From NCBI RefSeq assembly GCF_003591655.1, contig NZ_QVRA01000002.1, forward strand, positions 62,001 through 126,000: a DNA stretch of 64,000 bases, read 5' to 3'. Of the stretch, positions 23,534 to 31,237 are shown piece after piece. The DNA comes from Sphingobium terrigena. Its GTDB lineage: Bacteria > Pseudomonadota > Alphaproteobacteria > Sphingomonadales > Sphingomonadaceae. The notes below the pieces were generated by a model. It saw nothing but the letters and a program-made list of their open reading frames with translations, had not been told where the DNA came from and made no database searches. The first letter of the stretch is position 1. The number at the start of each line of letters is the position of its first letter. The position numbers and the translations under genes are program-made.

Positions 23534-26239
23534 TCAGAAGGCCACCGTCATCGACGCGGCGATGGTCGTGCCGATCTTGTAGCGGTTATAATAGACGCGG
23601 TTGCCGTCCTGTTCCTGGAATTCCTGGAACTTGCGACCCAATATGTTGCGCGCCTCGAACTTGACTTCGCTGTTGATGCCGCCGGGCAGCTTGACCGCCT
23701 GCCGCGCCACGAAGTCGAGCTGTACGCCCGGCCGTTCCTTGATATCGGGTTGCAGGTTCGGGCCACGGCTGGTGACGCGGTCGCTGGCATAGGTCAGCAA
23801 CAATGTCTGCTGCGACAGCGTGTCGGTATCTTCCAGCCCCAGTTGCAGGTTCACCAGATGGTCCGACTGGCCCGTCAGCGGCACGCCATTGAGGAAGAAG
23901 TCGGACGCCGCGGGCGGCTCACCGGTAGTGTAGGTATAGGGGATGGTGGTATCACCCGCCCCGACCTTCAGCTTCGACTGGGTATAGGTATAGTTGCCGA
24001 TCAGTGCGATCCGGCGGCTGACGAAAAAGCTTGAGTCCGAAAATCCGTCCAGCGGCACATATTTCTGCACTTCCAGTTCCGCGCCGTAAAGCGTCGCTTC
24101 GGGCGCATTGGCGAAGCTGGTCGTGACATTATAGGTGTCGGTGATGGTCGTGTAAGTCTCGATCGGATTTTCGATCTTCTTGTAGAAGGCCGCTGCCGTG
24201 ATCCGTTCATCCTTGCCCATATACCATTCGGCCCGGATGTCCGCATTCCACAACTGGCTGTCCTGAAGGAACGGGTTACCGCGGAAGAAACGGTTGGATT
24301 CGGTGTCGAGATAGGGCTGGGCGATCAGCTCGCGGAATTGCGGGCGGGCGATGGTTTTGGACCCGCTGGCGCGAAGCTGGAGACCCTTGGCCGCTTCGAG
24401 CGTGAAGGTCACGGCTGGCAGCCAGTAATCCTTGCGGATTTCGTTGAACGGGGTCAGCCCGGTGCTGTACACATCGACGCCCGACACCGACATTTCGCCC
24501 TTTTCGTAGCGAACGCCGGCATTGACGGAAAGACCCGCAAACAGGTCCGCCTGCGCCTGGGCATAGCCCGCATGGGTGCGCAGCGCCGCGTCATAGACCG
24601 GATAGTTGCCCGAAAATTCGAGCAGGCCGATATCATAGAGCTGGATGGTCGCATCCGACAGCAGATAGTCGGGGCGCAGTTGCTGCACCGGCACCGGCAG
24701 GTTGACGGCATCGAAATGCAGCTCATAGCGCGACGAACGACGCTTCGTGTCGTTGAAGGCATAGCCCGCCGTCAGCGAAAAGCCCGGCGCGATCTTGTAG
24801 CTCCAGTCGGCGCCGGCGAACCACAAATCTTCGTTGAGGTCGCTAAACGTGGCCGATGCGTCGCCGCGCTGGCGATTGAGCGCATTGACGAAACGGTCGC
24901 CAACCGGATCGGTCGCAAGGTCGCGATTGGTGCGCACATAGACAAATTCGCGTTCATAGGGGGCTTCGCGCTGCGAATTGGCAAAGCCGCCACGCACATC
25001 GAGGCTCAGCGCATCGGAAAATTTGAACTCCCCGACCAGCTGTGTGTCGATCAACTGCCGCTCATACCAGGCGGTATTTTGTTGCAGAAAATCGGCATCC
25101 TGAATGGTGCCGTCATTGCGGCCCACCGCCAGCGCGCTGCGCTTGGTGGTGTCGCGGATATAGAGGTTGGTCCAGCGCAACTTCTGGTCGCCCAGTTCCA
25201 GCCCGACGCCCAGCAGGCCGTTGACCGTAATCTCATTATCGGTGCTGACCTGCTGATAGCTTTTGCCTGCCCCTGCCCCGACATCGAGCGATGCCTGTTG
25301 CAGATTGTCGCGGGTGCGCCACTTGTTGCTGTAGGATGCCGTGGCGATCACGCCCAGCCGTCCGTCGCTGCCGACATCGACCGCCGTGCCGGCGTTGATC
25401 GAGCCGGAGAAGTTGAACGGCAGACTGTTGGTCCGCTGCACGACCGACGTGTCGGCGTTCAGGAACTGCATCGCAATCGCCTGCTGGTCGGTCCGGCCGA
25501 TGTTGGCGAACGGAACACCGCTGCCGATCGCCTGCTTGAGCAGCGGCGGCACGTCGCGCGAACTGTCGTCAAAACCGGTCCAGTCGGACTTGGAGCCATA
25601 ATGGGTATAGCCCAATTGCCCCGACGTTTCGGTATTGGCCGAACTGCCAAAGCCGATTTCCAGATAGCTTTCGGCGGGAATCGCCTTGGTCGTCAGATTG
25701 ATGACGCCGCCGCCAAATTCACCGGGGAAGTTGGCCGAGAAGGTCTTTTGCACCAGCGTCGATGCGATCACGCTGGTCGGGAACAGATCAAGCGGAACGA
25801 CGCGCTTCAAGGGTTCGGGGCTTGGCAGCGGCGAACCGTTGAGCAGCGCGAGCGAATAGCGATCGCCCAGACCGCGAACATAGACATAGCCGCCCGACAC
25901 GACCGACAGGCCAGTGACGCGCTGGAGCGATCCGGCGATATCGCCCTCACCCGTGCGTTTGATGTCGGCGGCGGACAGGACGTTGACAACCTGCGGCGCG
26001 GCCTGCGACACGTTTGTGGTGCGGCGGCCGGTGACGACGATGTCCGCGCCGGGAATCGACACGTCGACATTGCCGGTATCGGCATCGGCCTGTTCGGCGG
26101 CGGCCGGCGTGCCGGATGTAACGGCGCCGCCAGCGTCCGCGCCGGTCGTGGCGGCCGGGTCGGTTTGCGCCATGGCACCAGGTGCGACCAGGGCGGATGA
26201 AATCAGGAGCAGGCGCGCCAGGCTGAGCGGCTTCGACAT
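23534..26239 (-). CDS. TonB-dependent outer-membrane receptor
   Basis: A 901-residue protein with signal peptide MSKPLSLARLLLISSALVAPGAMA. A low-complexity Asp/Ala/Gly stretch is followed by a TonB-box-like IVVTGRR near residue 60. The plug domain covers about 75-210 (VVNVLSAADIKRTGEGDIAGSLQRV, YVRGLGDRYSLALLNGSPLPSPEP, FGGGVINLTTK). The 22-stranded barrel ends in the aromatic MTVAF, as required for Bam recognition. The ligand is unknown. It lies 92 bp downstream of the lipoprotein gene on the same strand, with a terminator between them. ATG 26239 starts exactly at the signal peptide. A partnership with the lipoprotein and a phosphate-related ligand are inferences from the Pho boxes. Confidence 0.92.
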   Translation of the reverse strand: MSKPLSLARLLLISSALVAPGAMAQTDPAATTGADAGGAVTSGTPAAAEQADADTGNVDVSIPGADIVVTGRRTTNVSQAAPQVVNVLSAADIKRTGEGDIAGSLQRVTGLSVVSGGYVYVRGLGDRYSLALLNGSPLPSPEPLKRVVPLDLFPTSVIASTLVQKTFSANFPGEFGGGVINLTTKAIPAESYLEIGFGSSANTETSGQLGYTHYGSKSDWTGFDDSSRDVPPLLKQAIGSGVPFANIGRTDQQAIAMQFLNADTSVVQRTNSLPFNFSGSINAGTAVDVGSDGRLGVIATASYSNKWRTRDNLQQASLDVGAGAGKSYQQVSTDNEITVNGLLGVGLELGDQKLRWTNLYIRDTTKRSALAVGRNDGTIQDADFLQQNTAWYERQLIDTQLVGEFKFSDALSLDVRGGFANSQREAPYEREFVYVRTNRDLATDPVGDRFVNALNRQRGDASATFSDLNEDLWFAGADWSYKIAPGFSLTAGYAFNDTKRRSSRYELHFDAVNLPVPVQQLRPDYLLSDATIQLYDIGLLEFSGNYPVYDAALRTHAGYAQAQADLFAGLSVNAGVRYEKGEMSVSGVDVYSTGLTPFNEIRKDYWLPAVTFTLEAAKGLQLRASGSKTIARPQFRELIAQPYLDTESNRFFRGNPFLQDSQLWNADIRAEWYMGKDERITAAAFYKKIENPIETYTTITDTYNVTTSFANAPEATLYGAELEVQKYVPLDGFSDSSFFVSRRIALIGNYTYTQSKLKVGAGDTTIPYTYTTGEPPAASDFFLNGVPLTGQSDHLVNLQLGLEDTDTLSQQTLLLTYASDRVTSRGPNLQPDIKERPGVQLDFVARQAVKLPGGINSEVKFEARNILGRKFQEFQEQDGNRVYYNRYKIGTTIAASMTVAF

Positions 26240-26270
26240 GCTAGGGGTCCCCCTTTGGGAATTGCAGTGC

Positions 26271-26309
26271 AAAAGAAGGCGGGGAAGCGCGACAACACGC
26301 TCCCCCGCC
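26271..26309 (-). terminator. Terminator/attenuator between the lipoprotein and TonB receptor genes
   Basis: On the minus strand GGCGGGGGAGCG pairs with CGCTTCCCCGCC around an 8-nt loop (26278-26309) and is followed by TTCTTTT. It stands between two genes that would otherwise share a transcript, so it may let only part of the transcription continue into the receptor gene. Confidence 0.8.
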
Positions 26310-26331
26310 CCTGTTGAGGTCGTGGGTCCGA

Positions 26332-27918
26332 TCAGGTCGTCGGGATCGCCGTGCAGTCCTTGCTGGTGGTGCCGAAGTTGGCGGTCACCGAATTGCAGGT
26401 CCAGCCGGCATACCATGTGTCGCTGCTGTCCTTGACCGCACCGATATAGTTGGTGGTGGCGAAGGCAGCATCGATCGTCTTGGGGTCGATCGCGGTGCGC
26501 GCGGTTTCGGTCGCACCGTTGATGAACAGGCTGGTCAGCGACGGGGTGTAGCTGATCGTGCTGTTGGCACCGGCTTCGAAGATCGACTGGACGGTTGCGG
26601 CATCGACGCCGCGGCTGCCCTTATACGGGGTGCTGTTGCACTGCATCACCACCGAGATGTAGCGCGGCTTGCCGGCATCCTGCAGCGCCGTGTCGGCGTC
26701 GCGGGTCGTGGTCGTGCTGTCGATACGCAGGCAGCTGTTGGTCGGCGACACGATGATGCCGTTCACCAGCGCCAGATCCGCACCACCGCGCAGCAGCATG
26801 GCCGCGCCATTGCTACCCGTGGTCGAACGCTGGATATAGGTGAAGTTGGCGACCTTCAGATACTGGCGGGGCAGCGCGTCCTCACCATTATTGGCCGCCG
26901 AACCACCATTGGAGTCGGTTTCGAGGAAGCCGTCGCCAATGTCATTGTTCGCACGCTGGGCGCTGATGACAAATTGCACGGTGCCGCGATAACCGACGTC
27001 GGAGTCGAAATTATCGTCCTCGTTGCCGGTCAGCACCAGGTAGCGATAGTTGGAACTGCCGCCAAAGGCTTCGATGCCGTCGTCCGAGCTGTTGTGGACC
27101 TGGATATGGTCGATCACCGTGCCGGTGCCGACGCCCGAAGGGGTCAGGCCCTGCAATTCGCTGCCGCCCGCAAGAGCAAAGCCCGAATAGCGGATCTGGA
27201 CGTAGGACATGCGACCCGAACTGTCGGCATCGTTCGCGCCACCATAAAGCGCGCCGCTGCTGCCTTCGGTATCACGCTCGCACGCGGTAGTGCCGGGTGC
27301 TGCGGCCGGGGCCAGACAGTCGGTGATCTTCGCACGGCCAAGCAGCACGACACCGCCCCACTGGCCCGACGACTGGTCGGTCGCGGTGCCCAGCACATTT
27401 TCACGGCTGGTGAAAACGATCGGCTGCGACGCGGTGCCGACAGCGTTGATCTTGTTGCCACGATTGACCGCCAGATAGGCGTTGCCGGTGGCAGCGAAGA
27501 TGGTGACGCCCGGATCGATCGTCAGCGTGACGTCGGTGTTGGTGCTGGCTGCACCCTGGTCGGTGCCGACATCGACGCGGCCGGGCAGCGAATAGATGAC
27601 GCCCGCGACCTTGGCGATCGCGGTCGAGCTGGTGAAGCGCGCAGGGAAGGCGCAATTGCGCCAAGTATTGCCGCCATCCGAAATGGTGCCCAGATCCGCC
27701 AGCTGTGCCGAGCCGGAAATGGTCGGGCAGGCAGCTGCGGGGGTCACGCCGGTGGGCGTGGGGGTCGGCGTGGGCGTGGGGGTGGGCGTCGGGGTCGGCG
27801 CGGGGATGACAATGGTGCCCTCGCCCGGCGAAGCGATGTCGTCAGCGCCGCAGGCGCTCAGGCCTATGCAGGCGCAGCTCGCCATCAGGATCGTGTGGAT
27901 ACGGTTAATCTTGGCCAT
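26332..27918 (-). CDS. Large Cys-rich lipoprotein with PT linker, possible surface partner of the TonB receptor
   Basis: A 528-residue lipoprotein: signal peptide with lipobox LSAC (Cys near 23, followed by Gly), then a spacer of about nine Pro-Thr dipeptides. A long domain rich in Gly, Asn, Ser and Thr follows (TLTIDPGVTIFAATGNAYLAVNRG, QWGGVVLLGRAKI, LTGNEDDNFDSDVGYRGTVQF) whose short repeats suggest a right-handed beta-helix. Eight further Cys, in an even number, suggest four disulfides, consistent with folding in the periplasm before T2SS export. No enzyme motif is recognised. A Pho box lies upstream and the receptor gene downstream. It may be a surface ligand-binding protein. Confidence 0.8.
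   Translation of the reverse strand: MAKINRIHTILMASCACIGLSACGADDIASPGEGTIVIPAPTPTPTPTPTPTPTPTGVTPAAACPTISGSAQLADLGTISDGGNTWRNCAFPARFTSSTAIAKVAGVIYSLPGRVDVGTDQGAASTNTDVTLTIDPGVTIFAATGNAYLAVNRGNKINAVGTASQPIVFTSRENVLGTATDQSSGQWGGVVLLGRAKITDCLAPAAAPGTTACERDTEGSSGALYGGANDADSSGRMSYVQIRYSGFALAGGSELQGLTPSGVGTGTVIDHIQVHNSSDDGIEAFGGSSNYRYLVLTGNEDDNFDSDVGYRGTVQFVISAQRANNDIGDGFLETDSNGGSAANNGEDALPRQYLKVANFTYIQRSTTGSNGAAMLLRGGADLALVNGIIVSPTNSCLRIDSTTTTRDADTALQDAGKPRYISVVMQCNSTPYKGSRGVDAATVQSIFEAGANSTISYTPSLTSLFINGATETARTAIDPKTIDAAFATTNYIGAVKDSSDTWYAGWTCNSVTANFGTTSKDCTAIPTT
27750..27800. repeat. In-frame hexanucleotide repeat coding the Pro-Thr linker
   Basis: About eight imperfect copies of a 6-bp unit (GGGCGT / GGGGGT / GGTCGG-type on the + strand) encode alternating Pro and Thr in the lipoprotein. 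Such repeats can change length by slippage without breaking the frame; here it would vary the spacer between lipid anchor and domain. Confidence 0.75.
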
Positions 27919-28079
27919 GTCGTCTCCGCTCCGGTGGACACCGGGTTTGTTGCTATGCGGAGCGCAGGGGATATGATTCGGACAACGCCCCCTGTCGCCC
28001 TCCGAAGGGGCAGTTAGGGACGTGTGGTGACAGGCTTGTTCTGTTTTGGTGACGAAATGGCGTCACTAAAATTACAGTT

Positions 28080-28107
28080 TGACGACTTGCATGAAGCTTT
28101 CATGACA
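28080..28107 (-). promoter_or_regulatory. PhoB box candidate upstream of the lipoprotein gene
   Basis: On the minus strand TGTCAT, CTTCAT and TCGTCA are spaced with 5 bp between units, an 11-bp period, and lead into an A+T-rich -10 region (TGTAATTTT). The lipoprotein ATG lies about 160 bp downstream. The last unit is a weaker match. Confidence 0.55.
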
Positions 28108-28165
28108 AAGGCGTCATTCTGTCGAACGACGCCCCGTCATGATCGCTTGAGATGAGATGCGTTTG

Positions 28166-28552
28166 TCAGCGCGAAGCGTAAACCGGCGTCAGGCGGCTCA
28201 TCGCCCGCCGCGCCACGTCGCGTGATGACTGTTCACTGCCGTCTGCCAATACCAGCGTCATTTCGGGCGAGAAGCGCGCAGACTTATAGGCCGAGTGCGC
28301 GTCAGCCACACGGCCCATGCCCGCATAGGCATTACCCAGGTTGATGAGGCGCGCGGGGTCATTGGCGCTGTCTGGCCATACGGCCTTCAGCCGCTTGGCG
28401 GCCTTTTCAAACTGGCCAGCCGTCAGGTCGCGCGCAGCCAGACCGCCATCAGGAACGCCGACAACGATCACATCCTCCGACGCGCCCTGCGCCATGGCGG
28501 GGGTGACGCACGCCAAAGCAAAACCGGCGACAAGGGCGACCTTCAGCATCAT
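28166..28552 (-). CDS. Small secreted TPR-like protein
   Basis: A 128-residue protein with signal peptide MMLKVALVAGFALACVTPAMA, hence periplasmic. The middle part (LTAGQFEKAAKRLKAVWPDSANDPARLINLGNAYAGMGRVADAHSAYKSAR) reads like one to two tetratricopeptide repeats, a protein-binding fold. There is no catalytic motif. The start could be either of two adjacent ATG codons (28552 or 28549); GGAG lies just upstream. A clean Pho-box-type promoter stands 24 bp ahead. Small related proteins are known in sphingomonads without function; a role in assembling or monitoring the Pho-controlled secretion or receptor proteins is only a guess. Confidence 0.75.
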   Translation of the reverse strand: MMLKVALVAGFALACVTPAMAQGASEDVIVVGVPDGGLAARDLTAGQFEKAAKRLKAVWPDSANDPARLINLGNAYAGMGRVADAHSAYKSARFSPEMTLVLADGSEQSSRDVARRAMSRLTPVYASR

Positions 28553-28575
28553 ATTTTCTCCAGCAAAACCTTCTG

Positions 28576-28607
28576 ACTATAGCGATGATTATTTCACTAT
28601 GATGACA
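28576..28607 (-). promoter_or_regulatory. PhoB-type promoter of the small TPR-like gene
   Basis: On the minus strand TGTCAT (28607-28602) and TGAAAT (28596-28591) stand 11 bp apart, followed after 9 bp by a good -10, TATAGT (28581-28576), with no -35 hexamer. This is the arrangement of PhoB-activated promoters, where the Pho box replaces the -35. Confidence 0.6.
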
Positions 28608-28686
28608 GTAGCGCAATAGCGGTTCGGTTGCTGAAAAAGGATTTTGATTTGCTTTAAATCAATAACTTATGATTTTTTCTTCATAC

Positions 28687-28703
28687 TGTCATAAAAGTGT
28701 AAT
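28687..28703 (+). promoter_or_regulatory. Second, oppositely oriented Pho-box-like pair
   Basis: TGTCAT and TGTAAT with 5 bp between them read on the + strand, in an A+T-rich gap between the small TPR-like gene and the end of ssrA. No + strand gene follows; the target, if any, would be a transcript antisense to ssrA. It could also be chance in A+T-rich sequence. Confidence 0.3.
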
Positions 28704-28865
28704 CGAATAGACAGTCGGAGTCGATACCGATTCGCACAGCAGGGATTTGTTCTGAAATGCGCCCCTGGTGCATCAGCACCGGCAATCGTCTTGCGCTCTT
28801 CCACGCATGTCGAGACAGGCTCGCCGCGCCAGGCGATCGATCAAGCGAGGCCAGCGATGCAGGAT

Positions 28866-29235
28866 AGCAAAAATGATGAAGGTCCGGGAGGTTCTGTTGC
28901 CCGGCCCTCCCGGAGGCCGCTGAATTCCCTTCTGTTGCCCGGTGGGTTCAACCGCGCTATTTTAGAGTGAGGTCAGGCCGTTAGGCCCTCATTCACGCTG
29001 CAATGGCGAGTGCTTCGTTATCGTTGGCACTTATGAGTTTTGCACAGTTTAACGGCTTACACGGGCCGGGTAAAAATATCGCCTTTGAACACACGTCGAT
29101 CCTAGTTCGGCCCCGTCAGACATCCCGTCCGACATCTCTGCCAACCGGGATATGTGGTGGAACCGCCGGGTACTGCCCCCGGGTCCGCTGCGTCTATTAT
29201 ACGACACACTTTATCACCATAGCCGGGCGAACCCG
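28866..29235 (-). ncRNA. ssrA: Circularly permuted two-piece tmRNA (ssrA)
   Basis: tmRNA frees stalled ribosomes and tags the unfinished protein for proteolysis. On the minus strand the acceptor piece comes first and ends in CGGTTCCACCA (3' end at 29156). A segment of about 40 nt that is processed out follows. The coding piece then starts GGGGCCGAACTAGGATCGAC (29115); its GGGGCCG pairs with the acceptor CGGTTCC using two G-U pairs. The tag frame, 29028-28993, reads ANDNEALAIAA then TGA. Pseudoknot-rich sequence follows, and the end is a CCGGGAGG/CCTCCCGG hairpin with TTTTT near 28870. Permuted ssrA is a known trait of alphaproteobacteria. The outer ends are approximate. Confidence 0.93.
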
Positions 29236-29294
29236 GCCCGACCCATATGGGCGTAAAGTTGCGCCTTTTCAAGCCGCCGCATAAGGGAAAGCCC

Positions 29295-30029
29295 ATGTGT
29301 ATCGTGACAATGGCATGGGCGGCCCATCCGCGCTGGCATCTGGTGCTGGCGGGCAATCGCGACGAACATCATGTTCGCCCCTCCGCCGCGCTGGCGCAAT
29401 GGGATGACAGGCCCGGCATCATCGCGGGGCGCGACCTGCAATCGGGCGGCACATGGGCAGGCGTGTCCGATACCGGCCACATGGCGGTAGTCACCAACCA
29501 GCGCGGCTATGGCCTGGCCCATCCCGACCGTGCCTCGCGCGGCGCGTTGGTGACGGATATGCTGACGGGCGAGGGACTTTATGCCGCGCCGACGCTGGCG
29601 ACGCTCGACGATTTCAACCCGTTCAGCCTGATCGCGGTGGACCGTCACCGCGCCCGACTGCTGACCAACCGTCCGCACCCCGACGCGATCGACCTGCCTC
29701 CCGGCATTATCAGCCTGTCCAACGGGCCGTTCGATACGCCATGGCCCAAGACGCAGCAATTGAACGCGATGCTGGCCGACTGGCTGGCGACGGGACAGGA
29801 TGATCCGGCGCTGCTCTTCACGGCGCTACGCACCGAAACCCTGCCCGACGACATAGCGCCGGACGCCGAGCCATCCCCCATCTTCATCCGCGATGCCATC
29901 TACGGCACGCGATGCAGCACGATCGTCACGATCGACTACGCAGGACAGGGCATGATCGCCGAACGCCGCTATGACGCGGGCGGACAGCAGACCGGCGAAA
30001 CCTGGATAGAGTTCGCCTGGCCGCTTTAA
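29295..30029 (+). CDS. NRDE/TANGO2 family protein
   Basis: A 244-residue protein that begins MCIVTMAW with the conserved Cys at position 2 and has the family motif AGNRDE near residue 20, then GGTWAGVSDTGHMAVVTNQRG. The family is found in bacteria and, as TANGO2, in animals. An Ntn-hydrolase-like fold with Cys2 as the catalytic residue has been proposed, and roles in heme or lipid handling are debated. There is no signal peptide. ATG 29295 is chosen because the Cys must follow the initiator Met; AAGGGA lies upstream. The stop overlaps the convergent small gene by 4 bp. Confidence 0.88.
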   Translation: MCIVTMAWAAHPRWHLVLAGNRDEHHVRPSAALAQWDDRPGIIAGRDLQSGGTWAGVSDTGHMAVVTNQRGYGLAHPDRASRGALVTDMLTGEGLYAAPTLATLDDFNPFSLIAVDRHRARLLTNRPHPDAIDLPPGIISLSNGPFDTPWPKTQQLNAMLADWLATGQDDPALLFTALRTETLPDDIAPDAEPSPIFIRDAIYGTRCSTIVTIDYAGQGMIAERRYDAGGQQTGETWIEFAWPL

Positions 30030-30262
30030 CGCAGCACCGAACGCGGCTGACGCGCCAGATGGAGTGAGGATCGCACGACCGGCGACTCGATCAGCTTGGT
30101 TTTCATCAGGTCGCGCATCCGGTCGGCCCCATCGGGGTTCAGCATCACCACGCGGGTGCCGCCCGATGTCAGCGCTTCGATGGTCGATACGGCCAGCGCG
30201 TGCTTGGTGCAAAGCGCCTGCACATCGGCCAGCGGCGCATTGATGTTGATCGCGCGGCTCAT
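30026..30262 (-). CDS. Small uncharacterised protein
   Basis: A 78-residue soluble protein (MSRAININAPLADVQALC...LARQPRSVLR) with no motif I recognise. The central part (ALTSGGTRVVMLNPDGADRMRDLMKTKLI) looks like a small alpha/beta domain. A GTG start further upstream (30361) would add 33 residues, but ATG 30262 gives the more ordinary N-terminus. It overlaps the NRDE gene tail to tail by 4 bp and is divergent from trpG. Coding is supported by sequence character only. Confidence 0.55.
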   Translation of the reverse strand: MSRAININAPLADVQALCTKHALAVSTIEALTSGGTRVVMLNPDGADRMRDLMKTKLIESPVVRSSLHLARQPRSVLR

Positions 30263-30486
30263 GCGGCGCTGCTCACGCCAGTGTTGATAGATATGCGAAT
30301 AAAATGGTCCAAGAGAAAGCGCCTTGCTGGCAAGCGGGAGCGCTGGGCGTCTCTCGGTCACGCGAATGCTTGCGGGCAGGGTTCGCGTCGATGGGCTGGC
30401 CCTAGCAGAGGCATGTGTCGCCGTCGCGACATTTATGGCGCAGCCCGCTTCCCCTTGCCGCCCTGCCTCTCTATAGCCCTGATCCC

Positions 30487-31077
30487 ATGATCCTCGTCAT
30501 CGACAATTATGACAGCTTCACCTGGAACCTGGTCCATTATCTGATGGAACTGGGCGCACGGGTAGAGGTCGTCCGCAACGACGCCATTTCAGCGGGCCAG
30601 GCGCTATCCAGCGGGGCGAAGGCCTTTCTGCTCTCGCCCGGTCCCTGCACCCCCAATGAAGCGGGCGTCAGCCTCGACCTCGTCGCCGCCTGCGCCGATG
30701 CGGGCGCGCCCTTGCTCGGCGTATGCCTTGGCCATCAGGCGATCGGCCAGCATTTCGGCGGTAAGGTCGTGCGCGGCGGCCTGATGCACGGCAAGACATC
30801 GCCCGTCACCCATGACGGCACTGGCCTGTTCGCCGGTATCCCCTCCCCCTTCACCGCCACCCGCTACCATTCGCTGATCGTCGAGGATATTCCGGGCAGC
30901 CTGGTCGTCAACGCGACCAGCGAGGACGGGTCGGTCATGGGCTTCCGCCACGCGACCCTGCCCATCCATTCGGTCCAGTTCCACCCCGAAAGCATCGCCA
31001 CCGAACATGGCCATGACATGCTGGCCAATTTCATGAAGATTGCGGGCATGAAGGTGAAGGCGCGCGAGGCAGCCTGA
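30487..31077 (+). CDS. trpG: Anthranilate synthase / aminodeoxychorismate synthase glutaminase subunit
   Basis: A class I glutamine amidotransferase of 196 residues that supplies ammonia to TrpE for anthranilate synthesis, and possibly also to PabB. The triad is intact: the Cys in [16 protein letters not shown] near residue 80, and the His-Glu pair in VQFHPESI near 170. The N-terminus [19 protein letters not shown] is typical and fixes ATG 30487. It leads the trp genes; trpE is not in the window. A gap of 160 bp without a clear gene separates it from trpD. Confidence 0.95.
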   Translation: MILVIDNYDSFTWNLVHYLMELGARVEVVRNDAISAGQALSSGAKAFLLSPGPCTPNEAGVSLDLVAACADAGAPLLGVCLGHQAIGQHFGGKVVRGGLMHGKTSPVTHDGTGLFAGIPSPFTATRYHSLIVEDIPGSLVVNATSEDGSVMGFRHATLPIHSVQFHPESIATEHGHDMLANFMKIAGMKVKAREAA

Positions 31078-31237
31078 CCGCGCTGTCCTATCGCATCACG
31101 CCCGGCTAGGATGCGTTGCCGACTTTGCAAAAGTTACGGCAATAGGAAATCTTATGTCTCATTTACCGGGAAAAGTGCGAAGTTAAGCGCCAGCGCCCCC
31201 TCGACTCACCGCCCCGCTGATGATTAAGGCAAGCGCG

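Noticed and set aside
24338..26200. 620-codon + strand open frame opposite the TonB receptor
   Set aside because: The receptor frame has clear plug and barrel motifs; the antisense translation has no family features.
27750..27800. G-rich tandem repeat as a regulatory satellite
   Set aside because: It is in frame and encodes the Pro-Thr linker typical of secreted proteins, which explains it sufficiently.
28757..28867. Short + strand frame of about 36 codons beginning MRPWCISTGN
   Set aside because: It has no ribosome binding site and no similarity I recognise, and it borders the ssrA terminator; probably chance.
31078..31237. Possible attenuator or leader peptide (10 codons, MSHLPGKVRS) between trpG and trpD
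   Set aside because: It contains no Trp codons and there is no clear terminator/antiterminator pair.
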